Below are positions 18,487 to 27,981 of a stretch of DNA of 64,000 nt, piece after piece. A program made the translations under genes and the position numbers. This DNA comes from JAGTVG01 sp963820995 (GTDB lineage Bacteria; Bacteroidota; Bacteroidia; Cytophagales; Cyclobacteriaceae): the NCBI GenBank assembly GCA_963820995.1, contig CAWGCL010000006.1, positions 124,001 to 188,000 on the forward strand, in the 5' to 3' direction. Under the pieces are notes generated by a model, which worked only from the letters and a program-made list of their open reading frames with translations, searched no databases and was not told the DNA's origin. Every line of letters begins with the position of its first letter. The stretch's first letter is position 1.

Positions 18487-18857
18487 TACCTCTTAGAAAT
18501 ATTTCACCATATCGGTATTATAAAGTTTATATTAGAGACTCTTTAAAAAAATCCATAAAAGATATAAAATCGACCTGATTGGGTGTAACAGATCTAAACG
18601 TCTTTGATATATCAAAGAAACGGTCGGGAACAATTTACTGGAAAATATCCCCAATGCCAATATAAAAGAGGCTGTCTCAAGTTTATAAAGAGGTGGCTTT
18701 CACTTATAATATGGGCTATATTGATCAACATTCAAGTGAAATTATTAAAACAACCTCTAAATATAGAATTATTAAATCCAGGAGGGAATCAATATATGGT
18801 AACATAAAGTAAAAAGGCAGACCTATTTAAAGGATATGTTCGTTAAATTGGGTCATT
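18487..18857. other. Intergenic stretch between DUF4382 gene and IS256 relic
   Basis: About 370 bp. Apart from the wobble-paired hairpin at 18669-18702, no gene is supported. A 67-codon frame (18604-18807) has no recognisable motif, no good start and overlaps the hairpin, so it is not called. The end near 18810-18850 may be the outer flank of the IS256 relic. Confidence 0.35.
18669..18702 (+). terminator. Possible hairpin terminator after DUF4382 gene
   Basis: AGGCTGTCTC can pair with GAGGTGGCTT about 12 bp later, using several G-U pairs, and TTC follows. The form resembles the AGGCTGTCTC-type terminators frequent in Bacteroidota. It lies 180 bp after the DUF4382 stop and the stem is imperfect, so confidence is modest. 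Confidence 0.4.
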
Positions 18858-19290
18858 CTATTTTAGATAAAGTTTAATTCTATCTACAGATATAATCACC
18901 AATTTCTGTAAAGGTATATTCCTGTTCCATACAGGTATTAACCATTTTTCTATTGCTCTCATTAAAGCAATGATATACCAGTTTCAGAGATGCATTTTCT
19001 GAAGCAAATGCGCCCGTGGTTTAGTCACTTTCCGAATTTGGCGATGATGACCCTCGTTTATATTGGTTGTGTAAATTATCCGACGTATCTCCCTTGGATA
19101 CTTAAAATAATTGAATAATTCTGGTCAGTTATTTTTCCAGAACGTCAGATTTAGCGGATATTTTATAGCCCATTCTTCATCCAGCTAATGTAATTGACCT
19201 TCGGCTTGTTCTTTGATTATAGCCTTGTATGCTTTATTCAAGTCGTTTCAACATACATGCTTTCAGTTTTTTCTTTCATGACGATCTTTA
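18858..19290 (-). pseudogene. IS256-family (mutator-type) transposase relic
   Basis: Read on the minus strand, pieces in several frames match the C-terminal third of IS256 transposases: DLNKAYKAIIKEQAEGQLH near 19240, then ELFNYFKYPREIRRIIYTTN, RQIRKVTK, GAFASENASLKLVY, MRAIEKWLIPVW and a terminal DRIKLYLK before a TAG at 18860. YTTNxxE-like and RxxRKVTK segments are diagnostic of the family. Frames change at least twice and stops interrupt, and the N-terminal two thirds with the first catalytic residues are missing. No matching terminal repeats were found. Confidence 0.7.
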
Positions 19291-19324
19291 TTTACATCAC
19301 AATTTCGGGAAGTGACATGTCATT

Positions 19325-19354
19325 AAAAAAGACTGCCCCTTTAGAGACAGCCTT
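19325..19354 (-). terminator. Rho-independent terminator of the lipoprotein gene at 19380
   Basis: On the minus strand GGCTGTC pairs with GGCAGTC across a short loop (two G-U pairs), and six T residues follow (plus-strand AAAAAA at 19325-19330). It begins about 25 bp after the stop of the minus-strand lipoprotein gene, the expected place for its terminator. Confidence 0.65.
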
Positions 19355-19379
19355 TGTATAGCTGATAACCTAATATATA

Positions 19380-20282
19380 TTAATTATTCATATGTCTGTG
19401 CCGCCACATCCAATGCCATCTCTTCATCCTGCAGTTCATTTCAAATTCCTCAGGTTCTTCATCACCTATCTTCTTGGTCGCAATGTTGTCACATTCTCCC
19501 TGGCCGAAATCAATAATGATTACCGTAGTTTCATTTATGACTTTCTCAATAGTACCGCTTGTAATCCAGAAACAATCTAATGATCTTATCAATGGGGAGG
19601 TAATGTTCATCGTATAGGTATCACCTTCCAATGTCTTCCCAGAAGCATTACCCGTGATTTCGAATACATCATCACTTCGGTCATCCGTATCTCCACCTTC
19701 TATCCTTGTCCTGATTCTTTCTGAATCCCTGGTAATTTCACCACCATCTTCCGTTGTAATTTTTCCTCCTACGAGTACACAAGACCAGGAAGCATTCCCC
19801 AAATTGGTAAATGTGAATTCACCTTCAATATGGTTTCCATTTACATAAAATTTTTCAAATGTAACCTGACGCTTTGAATCCTTTTGACTCATTTTACCAT
19901 ATATTGTTATAATGATCTTTCCGCTCTTAACAACGTCATGCATCCAGGAATTACAACCTTCTCCATAATCAATGGTAATCACAATAGGAAAGTCTGCATC
20001 ATCAGGTTTATCCCTGGTTACTGTTACACAATCACTATATCCAAAACGCCTAAACCAACGGTGCTTATCCCCTTCCGTTTCCTCGGCTAAACGGGCGCTT
20101 GTACTAACATCTGAAAAACTTACTTCATCAACATCAGAAGCTAGTTGTTCAAATACATTTTCGGCAAATGTGGTTTCATCAAGAACATCCTGAGATGTTT
20201 CGTCTACCATTTCATCTTTGTTACATCCTGTCAGACCAATAAATAATATTGCAATAGCCAGAATTCCAATTTTCGTCTTCAT
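19380..20282 (-). CDS. Bacteroidota lipoprotein of unknown function
   Basis: 300 residues. The signal peptide KIGILAIAILFIGLTGC ends in a lipobox (LTGC), so the mature protein is a lipid-anchored periplasmic or outer-membrane protein. After an acidic linker the mature part is rich in beta strands: FPIVITIDYGEGCNSWMHD, then KSGKIIITIYGKM, and later VIIIDFGQGECDN. The paired motifs DYGEGCN and DFGQGECDN suggest an internal repeat of two similar domains with conserved cysteines. The C-terminus is rich in Trp, His and Arg. No enzyme motif is seen. It sits alone on its strand with its own terminator. Confidence 0.7.
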   Translation of the reverse strand: MKTKIGILAIAILFIGLTGCNKDEMVDETSQDVLDETTFAENVFEQLASDVDEVSFSDVSTSARLAEETEGDKHRWFRRFGYSDCVTVTRDKPDDADFPIVITIDYGEGCNSWMHDVVKSGKIIITIYGKMSQKDSKRQVTFEKFYVNGNHIEGEFTFTNLGNASWSCVLVGGKITTEDGGEITRDSERIRTRIEGGDTDDRSDDVFEITGNASGKTLEGDTYTMNITSPLIRSLDCFWITSGTIEKVINETTVIIIDFGQGECDNIATKKIGDEEPEEFEMNCRMKRWHWMWRHRHMNN

Positions 20283-20486
20283 GATCTTAATTATTTTCTA
20301 GTTACAAATTTATTATCTTCCCTTTGACATTAATTATTATTAAAGGTTTAATTATTTGCAAATATTTTTTAAGTAGTATTAGCCAGAGTAGAGAATAAAT
20401 ACTATAATGATATCTAAAAAGGAAGTTTTCTAGATCAAAAAATATACAAATTAATAATAGAACTATATTAATAAAAAATTATTGAT

Positions 20487-21848
20487 TCAAACACTTAAAC
20501 TTTCTTGACTACCAAACAAACGATTCATTTTATTAGTTAATCGGAAAATTCTTTTCATAGGAAACATTAAAAAATTAAAAAGCCAAATACCTGGGATATA
20601 TTGTTGTATTTTAAAAATAAAAATTGAATAGTTCCTTAAAAATATTCTTTCTTTTTGGACTAATTTAAACCAAAAATTCATTTTTCTATTAGAATTAACT
20701 CTCTTCACAGGTACCCATCCTTTTGAGATTGAAAGTCTGTATTTCAATCCTTTCCTTTTATGACGAATCCCTGCTGATTGTGACTGAACAAGTTCATGGG
20801 AATCAACTATACTTGTTTCTAATTTCAATTCACGTGTACCTTTATTAATTAATTCATCTAGCTTTTCGTTTCTTGTAATAAACAAACTAATACCATCAGA
20901 AAAATTTAAGTATTTTGGCAACCAAGCATCCATGCAGACAAAGTCAGAAGTTTCAGCAAACACATCGTCACAATAATCACAGAATTTTGGTTTAAATGCT
21001 CCCATTCCCCAATTAATACCAATATTTCGATTATTAATCCTGGAAATATCTCCCTTTTTATTTATCGCTTCAAAATAGTATTCATTAATTTTAAGTTTTG
21101 GAATCTTCCTTCGAAAATTAACTGACACGATATCTTTTTCATTCTGTCCACAATTCCGTATCAAAAAATCAACATAACTTTTTGTTTTTAAATGTCCGCA
21201 GACAACACCAAATTGATACTTTATTTTTCGATCAATCTCTTTGTCATTTTTTCTTAGCAATCTTAGTGATTTATTGAAACATGGAATCCCTACAAAAGCA
21301 AAACTTCCTTCTAGTTTTTTAATTTTATCTATTATATCCGAATATGAAATCGGGTAATATGCAGAACCTCCTGAATTTTCAACTTCATTTATCTCATTTG
21401 TAATTATATATTCGAATCTCGGATGGTGACTTTTAGTTTGAGAAACAGTAATTACATAATCAACTTCTTTAGTCTTTAATAAGGTTTTTAATAACCAAGT
21501 AATAATTCCTCCAGATGCTCCATGTTTTCTATCATTTTTTGAGTATCCAGAATAAGTCTTAAAGTAATACCCTAATAATTTACTATGGGAAAATTTAATA
21601 TCCGAAAACACTTCCTTACCCAATAAATCTTCATTATCTGATAAATTGCTAAATGGGCATACTTTGCTGGCAATGTTCAAATTTGATTCATTTTCAAAAT
21701 CAATAATTGGCCGGTATAAACCATTGCTATCAAGCTTTATTGTAGCCTTATCACTCAAAATGAAAATACAGGCACCACATCCACAACAATATTTATTCTC
21801 AATCACATTTCTTAAATCACTTTTCACTATTTTGAATTCAAATTCCAA
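20487..21848 (-). CDS. F420 hydrogenase/dehydrogenase beta-subunit (FrhB)-like Fe-S protein
   Basis: 453 residues. An N-terminal cysteine cluster (NKYCCGCGACIFIL) and a later CPFSN form a ferredoxin-like site. KHGASGGIITWLLKTLL and VGIPCFNKSLRLL are hallmarks of the FrhB/FdhB family, and FCDYCDDVFAETSDFVCMDAW gives further Fe-S ligands. In non-methanogens, members mostly sit in polysaccharide-biosynthesis loci next to pyruvyl transferases, with a proposed reductase role. Here it is alone. The codon use is very AT-rich, like the region before 6266 and unlike its neighbours, which suggests separate acquisition. The frame has no ATG start: TTG at 21848 or GTG at 21827 are the candidates. Confidence 0.75.
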   Translation of the reverse strand: MEFEFKIVKSDLRNVIENKYCCGCGACIFILSDKATIKLDSNGLYRPIIDFENESNLNIASKVCPFSNLSDNEDLLGKEVFSDIKFSHSKLLGYYFKTYSGYSKNDRKHGASGGIITWLLKTLLKTKEVDYVITVSQTKSHHPRFEYIITNEINEVENSGGSAYYPISYSDIIDKIKKLEGSFAFVGIPCFNKSLRLLRKNDKEIDRKIKYQFGVVCGHLKTKSYVDFLIRNCGQNEKDIVSVNFRRKIPKLKINEYYFEAINKKGDISRINNRNIGINWGMGAFKPKFCDYCDDVFAETSDFVCMDAWLPKYLNFSDGISLFITRNEKLDELINKGTRELKLETSIVDSHELVQSQSAGIRHKRKGLKYRLSISKGWVPVKRVNSNRKMNFWFKLVQKERIFLRNYSIFIFKIQQYIPGIWLFNFLMFPMKRIFRLTNKMNRLFGSQESLSV

Positions 21849-22137
21849 GATTAATCATAATATTTATGTATTTATATGCAAAGTATACAACTCTGTTTAT
21901 TACAACTCGAATACTCGAAGAAATAATTTCGCCTACAGAAAATACATGCAATAGATATATCAACAAAGTTATAATATAACTTATTCTTAAAAAATACAAT
22001 CGTACGATAATGAACAGATCTTTTCGTTTGATGGTCAATTTTTGATCGGAAAAAATCAATGATTAAATTAATTAATTGATTATCTATTACTTACAATATT
22101 GGCACAGGAATTGGTATTCTTTTCTAAACACTTTTTT

Positions 22138-24573
22138 ATGTTACGAAATTATTTTATAACCGCTTACCGGAACATGGTAAGGAACCGGCTTTTTACAGCT
22201 ATAAATATTTTTGGAATTTCAATAAGCCTGGCCTGTTGCATCATTTTGTTTTTTTATGGAACGCGTGAGCTAAGTTATGACAAGCATCATGGAAAAGATA
22301 TTTACCGCCTGGTTTCAAACATGAGCCTGAGCGATGGGGAGTCCATCAAAGTGGCAACCAATTCAGTGCCCATTGCTCCTGTGGTGATTGAGGAAATTCC
22401 TGAAATCGTATCCGGGACCAGGGCAACAACGAGTTCGTTATTCGGAGGAAGAAATGTAATTAGACTGGATGATCAGTCATGGACAGTTGAAGATGGATTT
22501 ATTGCCGATACTTCTTTTTTTGATGTTTTAATGTTCAAAATAATACAGGGTAATATTGATAATCCAATATCACACCATAATGCCATTGCTCTTGAGAAAG
22601 ATTGGGCGGTAAAACTTTTTGGAAATGGCGATCCTATAGGAAAAATGATTGAAATAAGTTCAGATTTTGGGGATATTGAATTTGAAGTGACTGCTGTTTT
22701 CGATAACAGTCATTTTGACTCTCACCTGAATCCAACATTTGTTGTTTCCATGGCCAATAACCAATGGAACAATTTCTTTAATAGAGATAGGACAAACTGG
22801 ATTGGTCAAAATATGCTTTACACCTACCTTAAGGTTTTACCAGGATCTGATCTGGACATAATCGAAGAAAAGCTAAACGAAATCCTAATGAGAAACGGTG
22901 GTGAAAGCATGAAAGAGATGGGAGTCCATAAAGAGTTGTATTTACAACCAGTAATAGATATACACACCTCCTCAGAAGAATTTATGGCTAATGTGCCTAA
23001 TATAACAGACATTAAATTTATACGAGTGCTGATTTTAATTGGAATTATAATACTTGTATTAGCTTGTGTAAATTATATCAATCTATCCACAGCCCAGAGT
23101 GGTAAAAGAGCGTTGGAGGTAGGTGTCAGAAAAGTAATGGGAGTCACCTCAAAGGGTCTCATCTTTCAGTTTCTGGGGGAATCATTTATAATAGTTCTAA
23201 TATCACTTCTATTAAGCCTTGTTTTTGCCCAACTTGCCCTTCCCTATTTTAATCAACTCATTGATAACCCATTGTATTTCTCAGCAAAATATTATCCCAT
23301 ACTATTTTCCTACCTTGTAGGATTTTTAATAATTACCGGTCTTATTGCAGGATTCTACCCGGCATTTTATCTTTCTTCTTTCAAGCCTACTGAAGTAATT
23401 AAAGGCCGGGGCAAAGACCACCGGGGCGCATCTTTATTAAGGAAGGGCCTGGTAATCTTTCAATTTACTATTTCTATTTCAATGATCAGTGCCATAATTG
23501 TAATTTCAAAACAAGTAGAGTTTATAAAAAATAAAGATCTGGGATTTGATTCAAGCTCTAAACTGGTTATTCCTTTAAGTACACAAGAGGCTGCTAATCA
23601 GTATTCGGTATTGAAAAATGCTTTCAATTCTAATTCCATGATCAAGGAAGTTTCAGGGACTGATGGTGTTCCTGGATCACCCATTTTGAATGATCTTTTA
23701 CTATATAGAAAGGGACAATCTATGGATGAGGCCATACATATATATAACAATACTATTGATCTGGAGTTCATTGATTTGATGGGAATGGAAATTCTTAATG
23801 GATCAAATTTTTTAGATTATAATAAGGATACGACCAGAGCTAAAATTCTGATTACCGAAACGGGTATAAATATGCTGGGAATATCGCTTGAAGATGCACC
23901 TGGGGCAATGGCATACTTTGATTTTGAAGGCAATTCCTTTGAATATGAGATTGTAGGTGTTGTTAATGATATCCACCAGTTCTCCTTACACCAAGCTATG
24001 GATCCGTTAATGTATACGATAGGGAATGGTAGCCGATATCAGTATATGATGCTAAATGCTGACCTGGAAAACTTTCAGGAACTGGTTCAATTTCTTGAAA
24101 CGGAATGGAAAGAAGTTGTCAAAGAAACCCCATTCAGCTATTTTGTTCTCAATGATCACCTCATGAAACAATATGAGAGTGATTTTAATACATTTAATCT
24201 GATAAAATACTTTGCATTTATCTCTATAATTATAAGCGTTCTTGGTCTATATGCCATGTCAATGTTCCTGGCAGAAAGGAGATTTAAGGAAATTGGTGTT
24301 AGAAAGGCTTTTGGAGCTGAAATTAAAAACATAATAGTAATGGTATCAAATGACCTCTCCAAATTGATTGGGATTGCATACATTATATCTATCCCTCTTT
24401 CCATTTATGCAATGAACAAATGGCTGGACACTTTTGCATACAAAATAACACAGGGAGTTGATATTTATGTCATTTCAGGATTAATATCCTTATTAATCGC
24501 CTGGTTAACTATAAGTTATCAATCTTTCCGGGCTGCAAGAACTAATCCGGTCGATGTATTACGAGAGGAATGA
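22138..24573 (+). CDS. FtsX/MacB-type ABC transporter permease
   Basis: 811 residues from the ATG at 22138; a TTG 39 bp upstream was rejected because MLRNYFITAYRN is the usual family start. Layout is as in the permease at 13022: N-terminal TM (FTAINIFGISISLACCIILFF), periplasmic domain, FtsX core near 305-425 with VGVRKVMGVTSKGLI, a central TM, second periplasmic domain, and the C-terminal FtsX core with IGVRKAFGAEIKNII, ending RTNPVDVLREE. No ATPase lies nearby. The two permeases are clearly paralogous but diverged. The gene overlaps the 3' end of the cyclase on the other strand by 15 bp, so the two are convergent. Confidence 0.85.
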   Translation: MLRNYFITAYRNMVRNRLFTAINIFGISISLACCIILFFYGTRELSYDKHHGKDIYRLVSNMSLSDGESIKVATNSVPIAPVVIEEIPEIVSGTRATTSSLFGGRNVIRLDDQSWTVEDGFIADTSFFDVLMFKIIQGNIDNPISHHNAIALEKDWAVKLFGNGDPIGKMIEISSDFGDIEFEVTAVFDNSHFDSHLNPTFVVSMANNQWNNFFNRDRTNWIGQNMLYTYLKVLPGSDLDIIEEKLNEILMRNGGESMKEMGVHKELYLQPVIDIHTSSEEFMANVPNITDIKFIRVLILIGIIILVLACVNYINLSTAQSGKRALEVGVRKVMGVTSKGLIFQFLGESFIIVLISLLLSLVFAQLALPYFNQLIDNPLYFSAKYYPILFSYLVGFLIITGLIAGFYPAFYLSSFKPTEVIKGRGKDHRGASLLRKGLVIFQFTISISMISAIIVISKQVEFIKNKDLGFDSSSKLVIPLSTQEAANQYSVLKNAFNSNSMIKEVSGTDGVPGSPILNDLLLYRKGQSMDEAIHIYNNTIDLEFIDLMGMEILNGSNFLDYNKDTTRAKILITETGINMLGISLEDAPGAMAYFDFEGNSFEYEIVGVVNDIHQFSLHQAMDPLMYTIGNGSRYQYMMLNADLENFQELVQFLETEWKEVVKETPFSYFVLNDHLMKQYESDFNTFNLIKYFAFISIIISVLGLYAMSMFLAERRFKEIGVRKAFGAEIKNIIVMVSNDLSKLIGIAYIISIPLSIYAMNKWLDTFAYKITQGVDIYVISGLISLLIAWLTISYQSFRAARTNPVDVLREE

Positions 24574-26610
24574 AACATGATCCAGAAAATACATTTTCGT
24601 TAGTCCAAGTCCTTTGATTTCCATAGCTTCCCGCTCAATGAAGTGAAAATCGTTTTTGACAAGATTATAAGTAGTTTCAGAAATGTTAATTTTCATTGGC
24701 TCGGAGCTGCTTTCCATCCTGGATGTCGTATTAATTGTATCCCCGAATACGTCGTAAATGTATTTCCTGACACCTACAATTCCTCCCACTACTCTACCCG
24801 AATGAATTCCTATCCTGATCTTCCATTCTATATTTGAATTCGCGTTCCGGTTTTCCAGAAATTCACGAATGTCAATAGCTGCCCTGATCATATTCTGTGC
24901 ATGGTCCTTTCTCTTATCCGGCATGCCACAAACTGCCAGATAGGCATCTCCAATAGTTTTAATCCTTTCACATTTATGCCTGGACATGATGTCGTCAAAG
25001 GCAGTAAAAATTTCATTTAATTCATGAATAAGTATATCCGGGGCTAGATTTGCTGACAATTTTGTAAAGCCGACAATATCTGAAAAATATACAGTAACAT
25101 CATCAAAACTCTCTGGATTGGTCTTGCCATTTTCCTTCAGATCATTTACGACTTTCAAAGGAAGGGTATTTAACAGAAGTTCTTCCGTTTTTTCCTTTTC
25201 TTCCTCCAACTCCTGAGTCCGTTCCTTTACAAGCACCTCAAGCTTTTCTTTCTGACCTTCCAATATTCTTTTTTTCTCCCTTTCCTGTTCAATTGTCTTA
25301 GCAGACAGGAATTTAACCTGCTCAAGCTGTTTCTCCAAGTTTTGATTGGTTTTTGCAATGTCCCGGGCAAGATAAATTGACATAGATAAGGGGGTACTTA
25401 AGATAGCCAATACGATTAAAAACAAAAACAAGATCTGAAGTGGCCCCGTCCCGCTGATATTGATATTCCCTCCCATGAAGATACTTAGTAATAAAATACC
25501 TATAAAAAATACCAACAGCAGCAAAACTCCAGTCCCAAGTATCCAGGCTCCATCCATTTTCTTCACGATCGCCAGGATAAGGACCCTAATTATTTCAATT
25601 GGAATCAGAATAGCATAAAAAAATAAAAAGTAGTTTGCAAAACTTAAATTGAAAAAGTAAAAGATTGATACACACAATCCGAATACCCCGCTGATCCATA
25701 ATAGAATCGGAAATTTTTTATAGAATATAGAATAAATAAATCCTTGTAAAGTAATGAAGAAAAATGGGATGCCCAAAGAAACAAAAAATGCTACTTTTAT
25801 TTGGACATCAGGATTTAGGGATACCGCATTCTGCAATTTCCCGGCATACACCATTAAGGAGAAGATAAACAAGAAAATACTATAATATAGATTTGATATT
25901 TTCTTTCGATAAAATAAATAAAACAAGATATGGATGAAACCAAGTATCCCGAATATCATGATCAATCCAAAAAAGAAATTATTGCTGGTAATAAAATACT
26001 TCACCTGCTGAATTGCTACTTTAGGATCACTAAATGAAAGACTGAAACCTGCATTATGCTGGTAAAAGCGTTTGCTATAAGAACGGGCCTTTGCATGATG
26101 GTATCGAATCGCCAATACCTGATGCGTAAAATCTCCGAATTGAAACGTAATTGGTAAAAGTTTGGGATTATATCGCCTTTCTTTACTTGAGTCGTTTTCA
26201 ATAGTTCCTATGGACTCAATCTTACTCCCATTTAAGAATATTTCAGATGCACCACGCTGGTCCATTAATATTCCAAACGATTTATAAAATAAAGAAGTAT
26301 CAATTTCCAGATGAAGCCTGAACCAACCTTTACCATCAAATATATCCTTTCCGATTTCCTTTACATTTAATATAGTTGACAATGTATCCCATTCTGAATC
26401 ATCGTAGTCTAAAGCAGACCACTCCAGGTTATCCCCTTTTTTATATAACCAGTTCGAATCCAGTTCAAGCACGCCATTAATGCTATCTATCTTAAGGAAA
26501 TACCTTGAATTTACTCCAGATATGATGTTATTGCCTGCTACCATTTCAGGAACAATCACCATCCCAAAGAATATTATAAAAGCTATTTTCCTATAAGGAT
26601 AATGCCTCAT
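24559..26610 (-). CDS. Membrane class III adenylate cyclase with 7TMR-DISM-like sensor
   Basis: 683 residues. An N-terminal signal segment leads into a periplasmic beta domain (about 30-195, with LDSNWLYKKG and WFRLHLEID like 7TMR-DISM extracellular domains), then seven TM helices (about 205-415), a coiled coil with RTQELEEEKEKTEELL, and the cyclase domain (about 495-675). The catalytic set is complete: both metal Asp (FSDIVGF and IGDAYLAV), the Lys before TIGD, the Asp in YDVFGD and the Asn and Arg of NTTSRM. Lys and Asp at those places favour ATP over GTP. The MBL and PAS genes lie just upstream on the same strand, so a common operon is plausible. Confidence 0.85.
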   Translation of the reverse strand: MRHYPYRKIAFIIFFGMVIVPEMVAGNNIISGVNSRYFLKIDSINGVLELDSNWLYKKGDNLEWSALDYDDSEWDTLSTILNVKEIGKDIFDGKGWFRLHLEIDTSLFYKSFGILMDQRGASEIFLNGSKIESIGTIENDSSKERRYNPKLLPITFQFGDFTHQVLAIRYHHAKARSYSKRFYQHNAGFSLSFSDPKVAIQQVKYFITSNNFFFGLIMIFGILGFIHILFYLFYRKKISNLYYSIFLFIFSLMVYAGKLQNAVSLNPDVQIKVAFFVSLGIPFFFITLQGFIYSIFYKKFPILLWISGVFGLCVSIFYFFNLSFANYFLFFYAILIPIEIIRVLILAIVKKMDGAWILGTGVLLLLVFFIGILLLSIFMGGNINISGTGPLQILFLFLIVLAILSTPLSMSIYLARDIAKTNQNLEKQLEQVKFLSAKTIEQEREKKRILEGQKEKLEVLVKERTQELEEEKEKTEELLLNTLPLKVVNDLKENGKTNPESFDDVTVYFSDIVGFTKLSANLAPDILIHELNEIFTAFDDIMSRHKCERIKTIGDAYLAVCGMPDKRKDHAQNMIRAAIDIREFLENRNANSNIEWKIRIGIHSGRVVGGIVGVRKYIYDVFGDTINTTSRMESSSEPMKINISETTYNLVKNDFHFIEREAMEIKGLGLTKMYFLDHVSFLS

Positions 26611-26751
26611 TTAGATATTTTATAAAAGCGAACCTGTGAAAAGTTAATTTTCTAAATGATATGATTGCCTCGTAGCTAATTGACATAAACCCAGACAATT
26701 TTTTGCTTAGGACTCTATAGTATTTAATGAATAAGCCTTCCAAGCTACGTA

Positions 26752-27588
26752 TCATCTAAGGTTAAAGACACTTCCTTCAACAGCATATTCGACTTCAAGA
26801 ACATCAGAAGTATAACCGGTATATGATTGTAATATGAAATCTAACTGACGGTCTGTATGGTTCGGATCGTGATGAAATAATAGCAGCTTCTTGGCTTCAG
26901 CGATTTCTGCAAATCTGATAGCCTGCTCAATGGAACTATGTCCCCATCCTATTTTTTCGGTGTATTCTTCTATCGTATATTGACTATCATGAATTAGCAA
27001 ATCAGATTTGTAGGCTAATCCCATACCTGAAATCCACTTTTTGCCACTATTCCATCCTCTATTTCCAAGAAATGGTTCATGATCAGGAAGGTATGTGAAA
27101 ACAAAATCCCCATCAGTCACCCTGTAACCTACGGTTGGACCGGGGTGATTGATATATTCAGAATCAATTTGAAGCCCACCCACCTGAAAACTTGATCTGG
27201 AAATTTCATGCAAAACAGTCTGACAAGGCAGATCACGGTAATGTACAGGAAAAAGCGGAGGAGATAGATATCGGTTGAGTCGATTCTGGAGAGACTTTGA
27301 GCTACTTGCGGGCCCCCAGATATGAACTTCATTTTTAGGATCAAAAAGTGGTTTAAAAAAGCCTAATCCCTGAATATGGTCAATATGCAAATGGGTAAGC
27401 AGAATATCAAATCGATTTTGATTACCAGCTTGTTCTTCTGTTAATTTAAGCACACCTGTCCCTGCATCCAAAATAAATACTTGATCATCATTTTCAATTT
27501 CGATACAGGCTGTATTACTACCATAACGGAAGGTCTCTGGATTTGTCGATGGCAATGAACCTCGTGTTCCTAGAATTCTGATCTTCAT
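26752..27588 (-). CDS. MBL-fold metallohydrolase
   Basis: 278 residues. The metal site is clear: THLHIDHIQG (HxHxDH), then HPGPT, a late HDSQY and FHHDPNHTD. The opening RILGTRGSLPSTNPE...YGSNTACIEIE is typical of the RNase Z/PhnP-like and cyclic-nucleotide-phosphodiesterase-like branch, not of beta-lactamases. It follows the PAS gene by 3 bp and precedes the 7TM cyclase by about 140 bp. That neighbourhood makes a cyclic-nucleotide phosphodiesterase role an attractive guess, but the sequence alone does not separate it from phosphodiesterases with other substrates. No signal peptide, so it is cytoplasmic. Confidence 0.8.
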   Translation of the reverse strand: MKIRILGTRGSLPSTNPETFRYGSNTACIEIENDDQVFILDAGTGVLKLTEEQAGNQNRFDILLTHLHIDHIQGLGFFKPLFDPKNEVHIWGPASSSKSLQNRLNRYLSPPLFPVHYRDLPCQTVLHEISRSSFQVGGLQIDSEYINHPGPTVGYRVTDGDFVFTYLPDHEPFLGNRGWNSGKKWISGMGLAYKSDLLIHDSQYTIEEYTEKIGWGHSSIEQAIRFAEIAEAKKLLLFHHDPNHTDRQLDFILQSYTGYTSDVLEVEYAVEGSVFNLR

Positions 27589-27591
27589 TCT

Positions 27592-27981
27592 TTACTTAGT
27601 TTTCCAGAAAATAGCAGTAGCACCTAAAAACCTGTTCCCTCTGCCCATAATTGGAAATGATGTGACCGAGATCTTATGATTTTCCCCCTTTAGACTCTCG
27701 ATCCAAAATGATCCATGAGCAGGAAGGCAATTATTTAATGTTTGAACTAGGGGAAGTTTTTCCGGATCCAGTGGATCTCCCTTGTCATCAAGAGGGTGGA
27801 AAATAGTTGACCATTCTTCAACTGGCATTTCGCCTGTTTCTTCGTATCTCCTACCAAGAATTTCTTCTGCTGGTTCATTATAGAAAAGAAGAGTGCCACC
27901 AGTATCAGTAATAAATACAGGTATTGAAAGGCATTCTGCCAATTGCCTACTTAAGATCAATTCAATATCATAGGCCTTCAT
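27592..27981 (-). CDS. Single-domain PAS protein
   Basis: 129 residues, nearly all one PAS fold: IPVFITDTGGTLLFYNEPAE, ILGRRYEETGEMP, and a C-terminal HKISVTSFPIMGRGNRFLGA. No output domain follows, so it must act through a partner. Its stop lies 3 bp before the start of the MBL hydrolase, which strongly suggests co-translation and a sensory role for that enzyme or for the downstream cyclase. The ligand or cofactor cannot be told from the sequence. Confidence 0.8.
   Translation of the reverse strand: MKAYDIELILSRQLAECLSIPVFITDTGGTLLFYNEPAEEILGRRYEETGEMPVEEWSTIFHPLDDKGDPLDPEKLPLVQTLNNCLPAHGSFWIESLKGENHKISVTSFPIMGRGNRFLGATAIFWKTK

Noticed and set aside
18604..18807. Sixty-seven-codon plus-strand frame after the DUF4382 gene
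   Set aside because: Starts without a usual ATG context, overlaps a hairpin terminator and shows no protein family pattern.
18669..19353. AGGCTGTCTC at 18669-18678 and its inverted copy GAGACAGCCT at 19344-19353 as terminal repeats of an IS element
   Set aside because: Each copy forms its own hairpin with nearby sequence and lies behind a gene of matching strand, so two similar terminators explain them better. The spacing would also be too short for a complete IS256 element.
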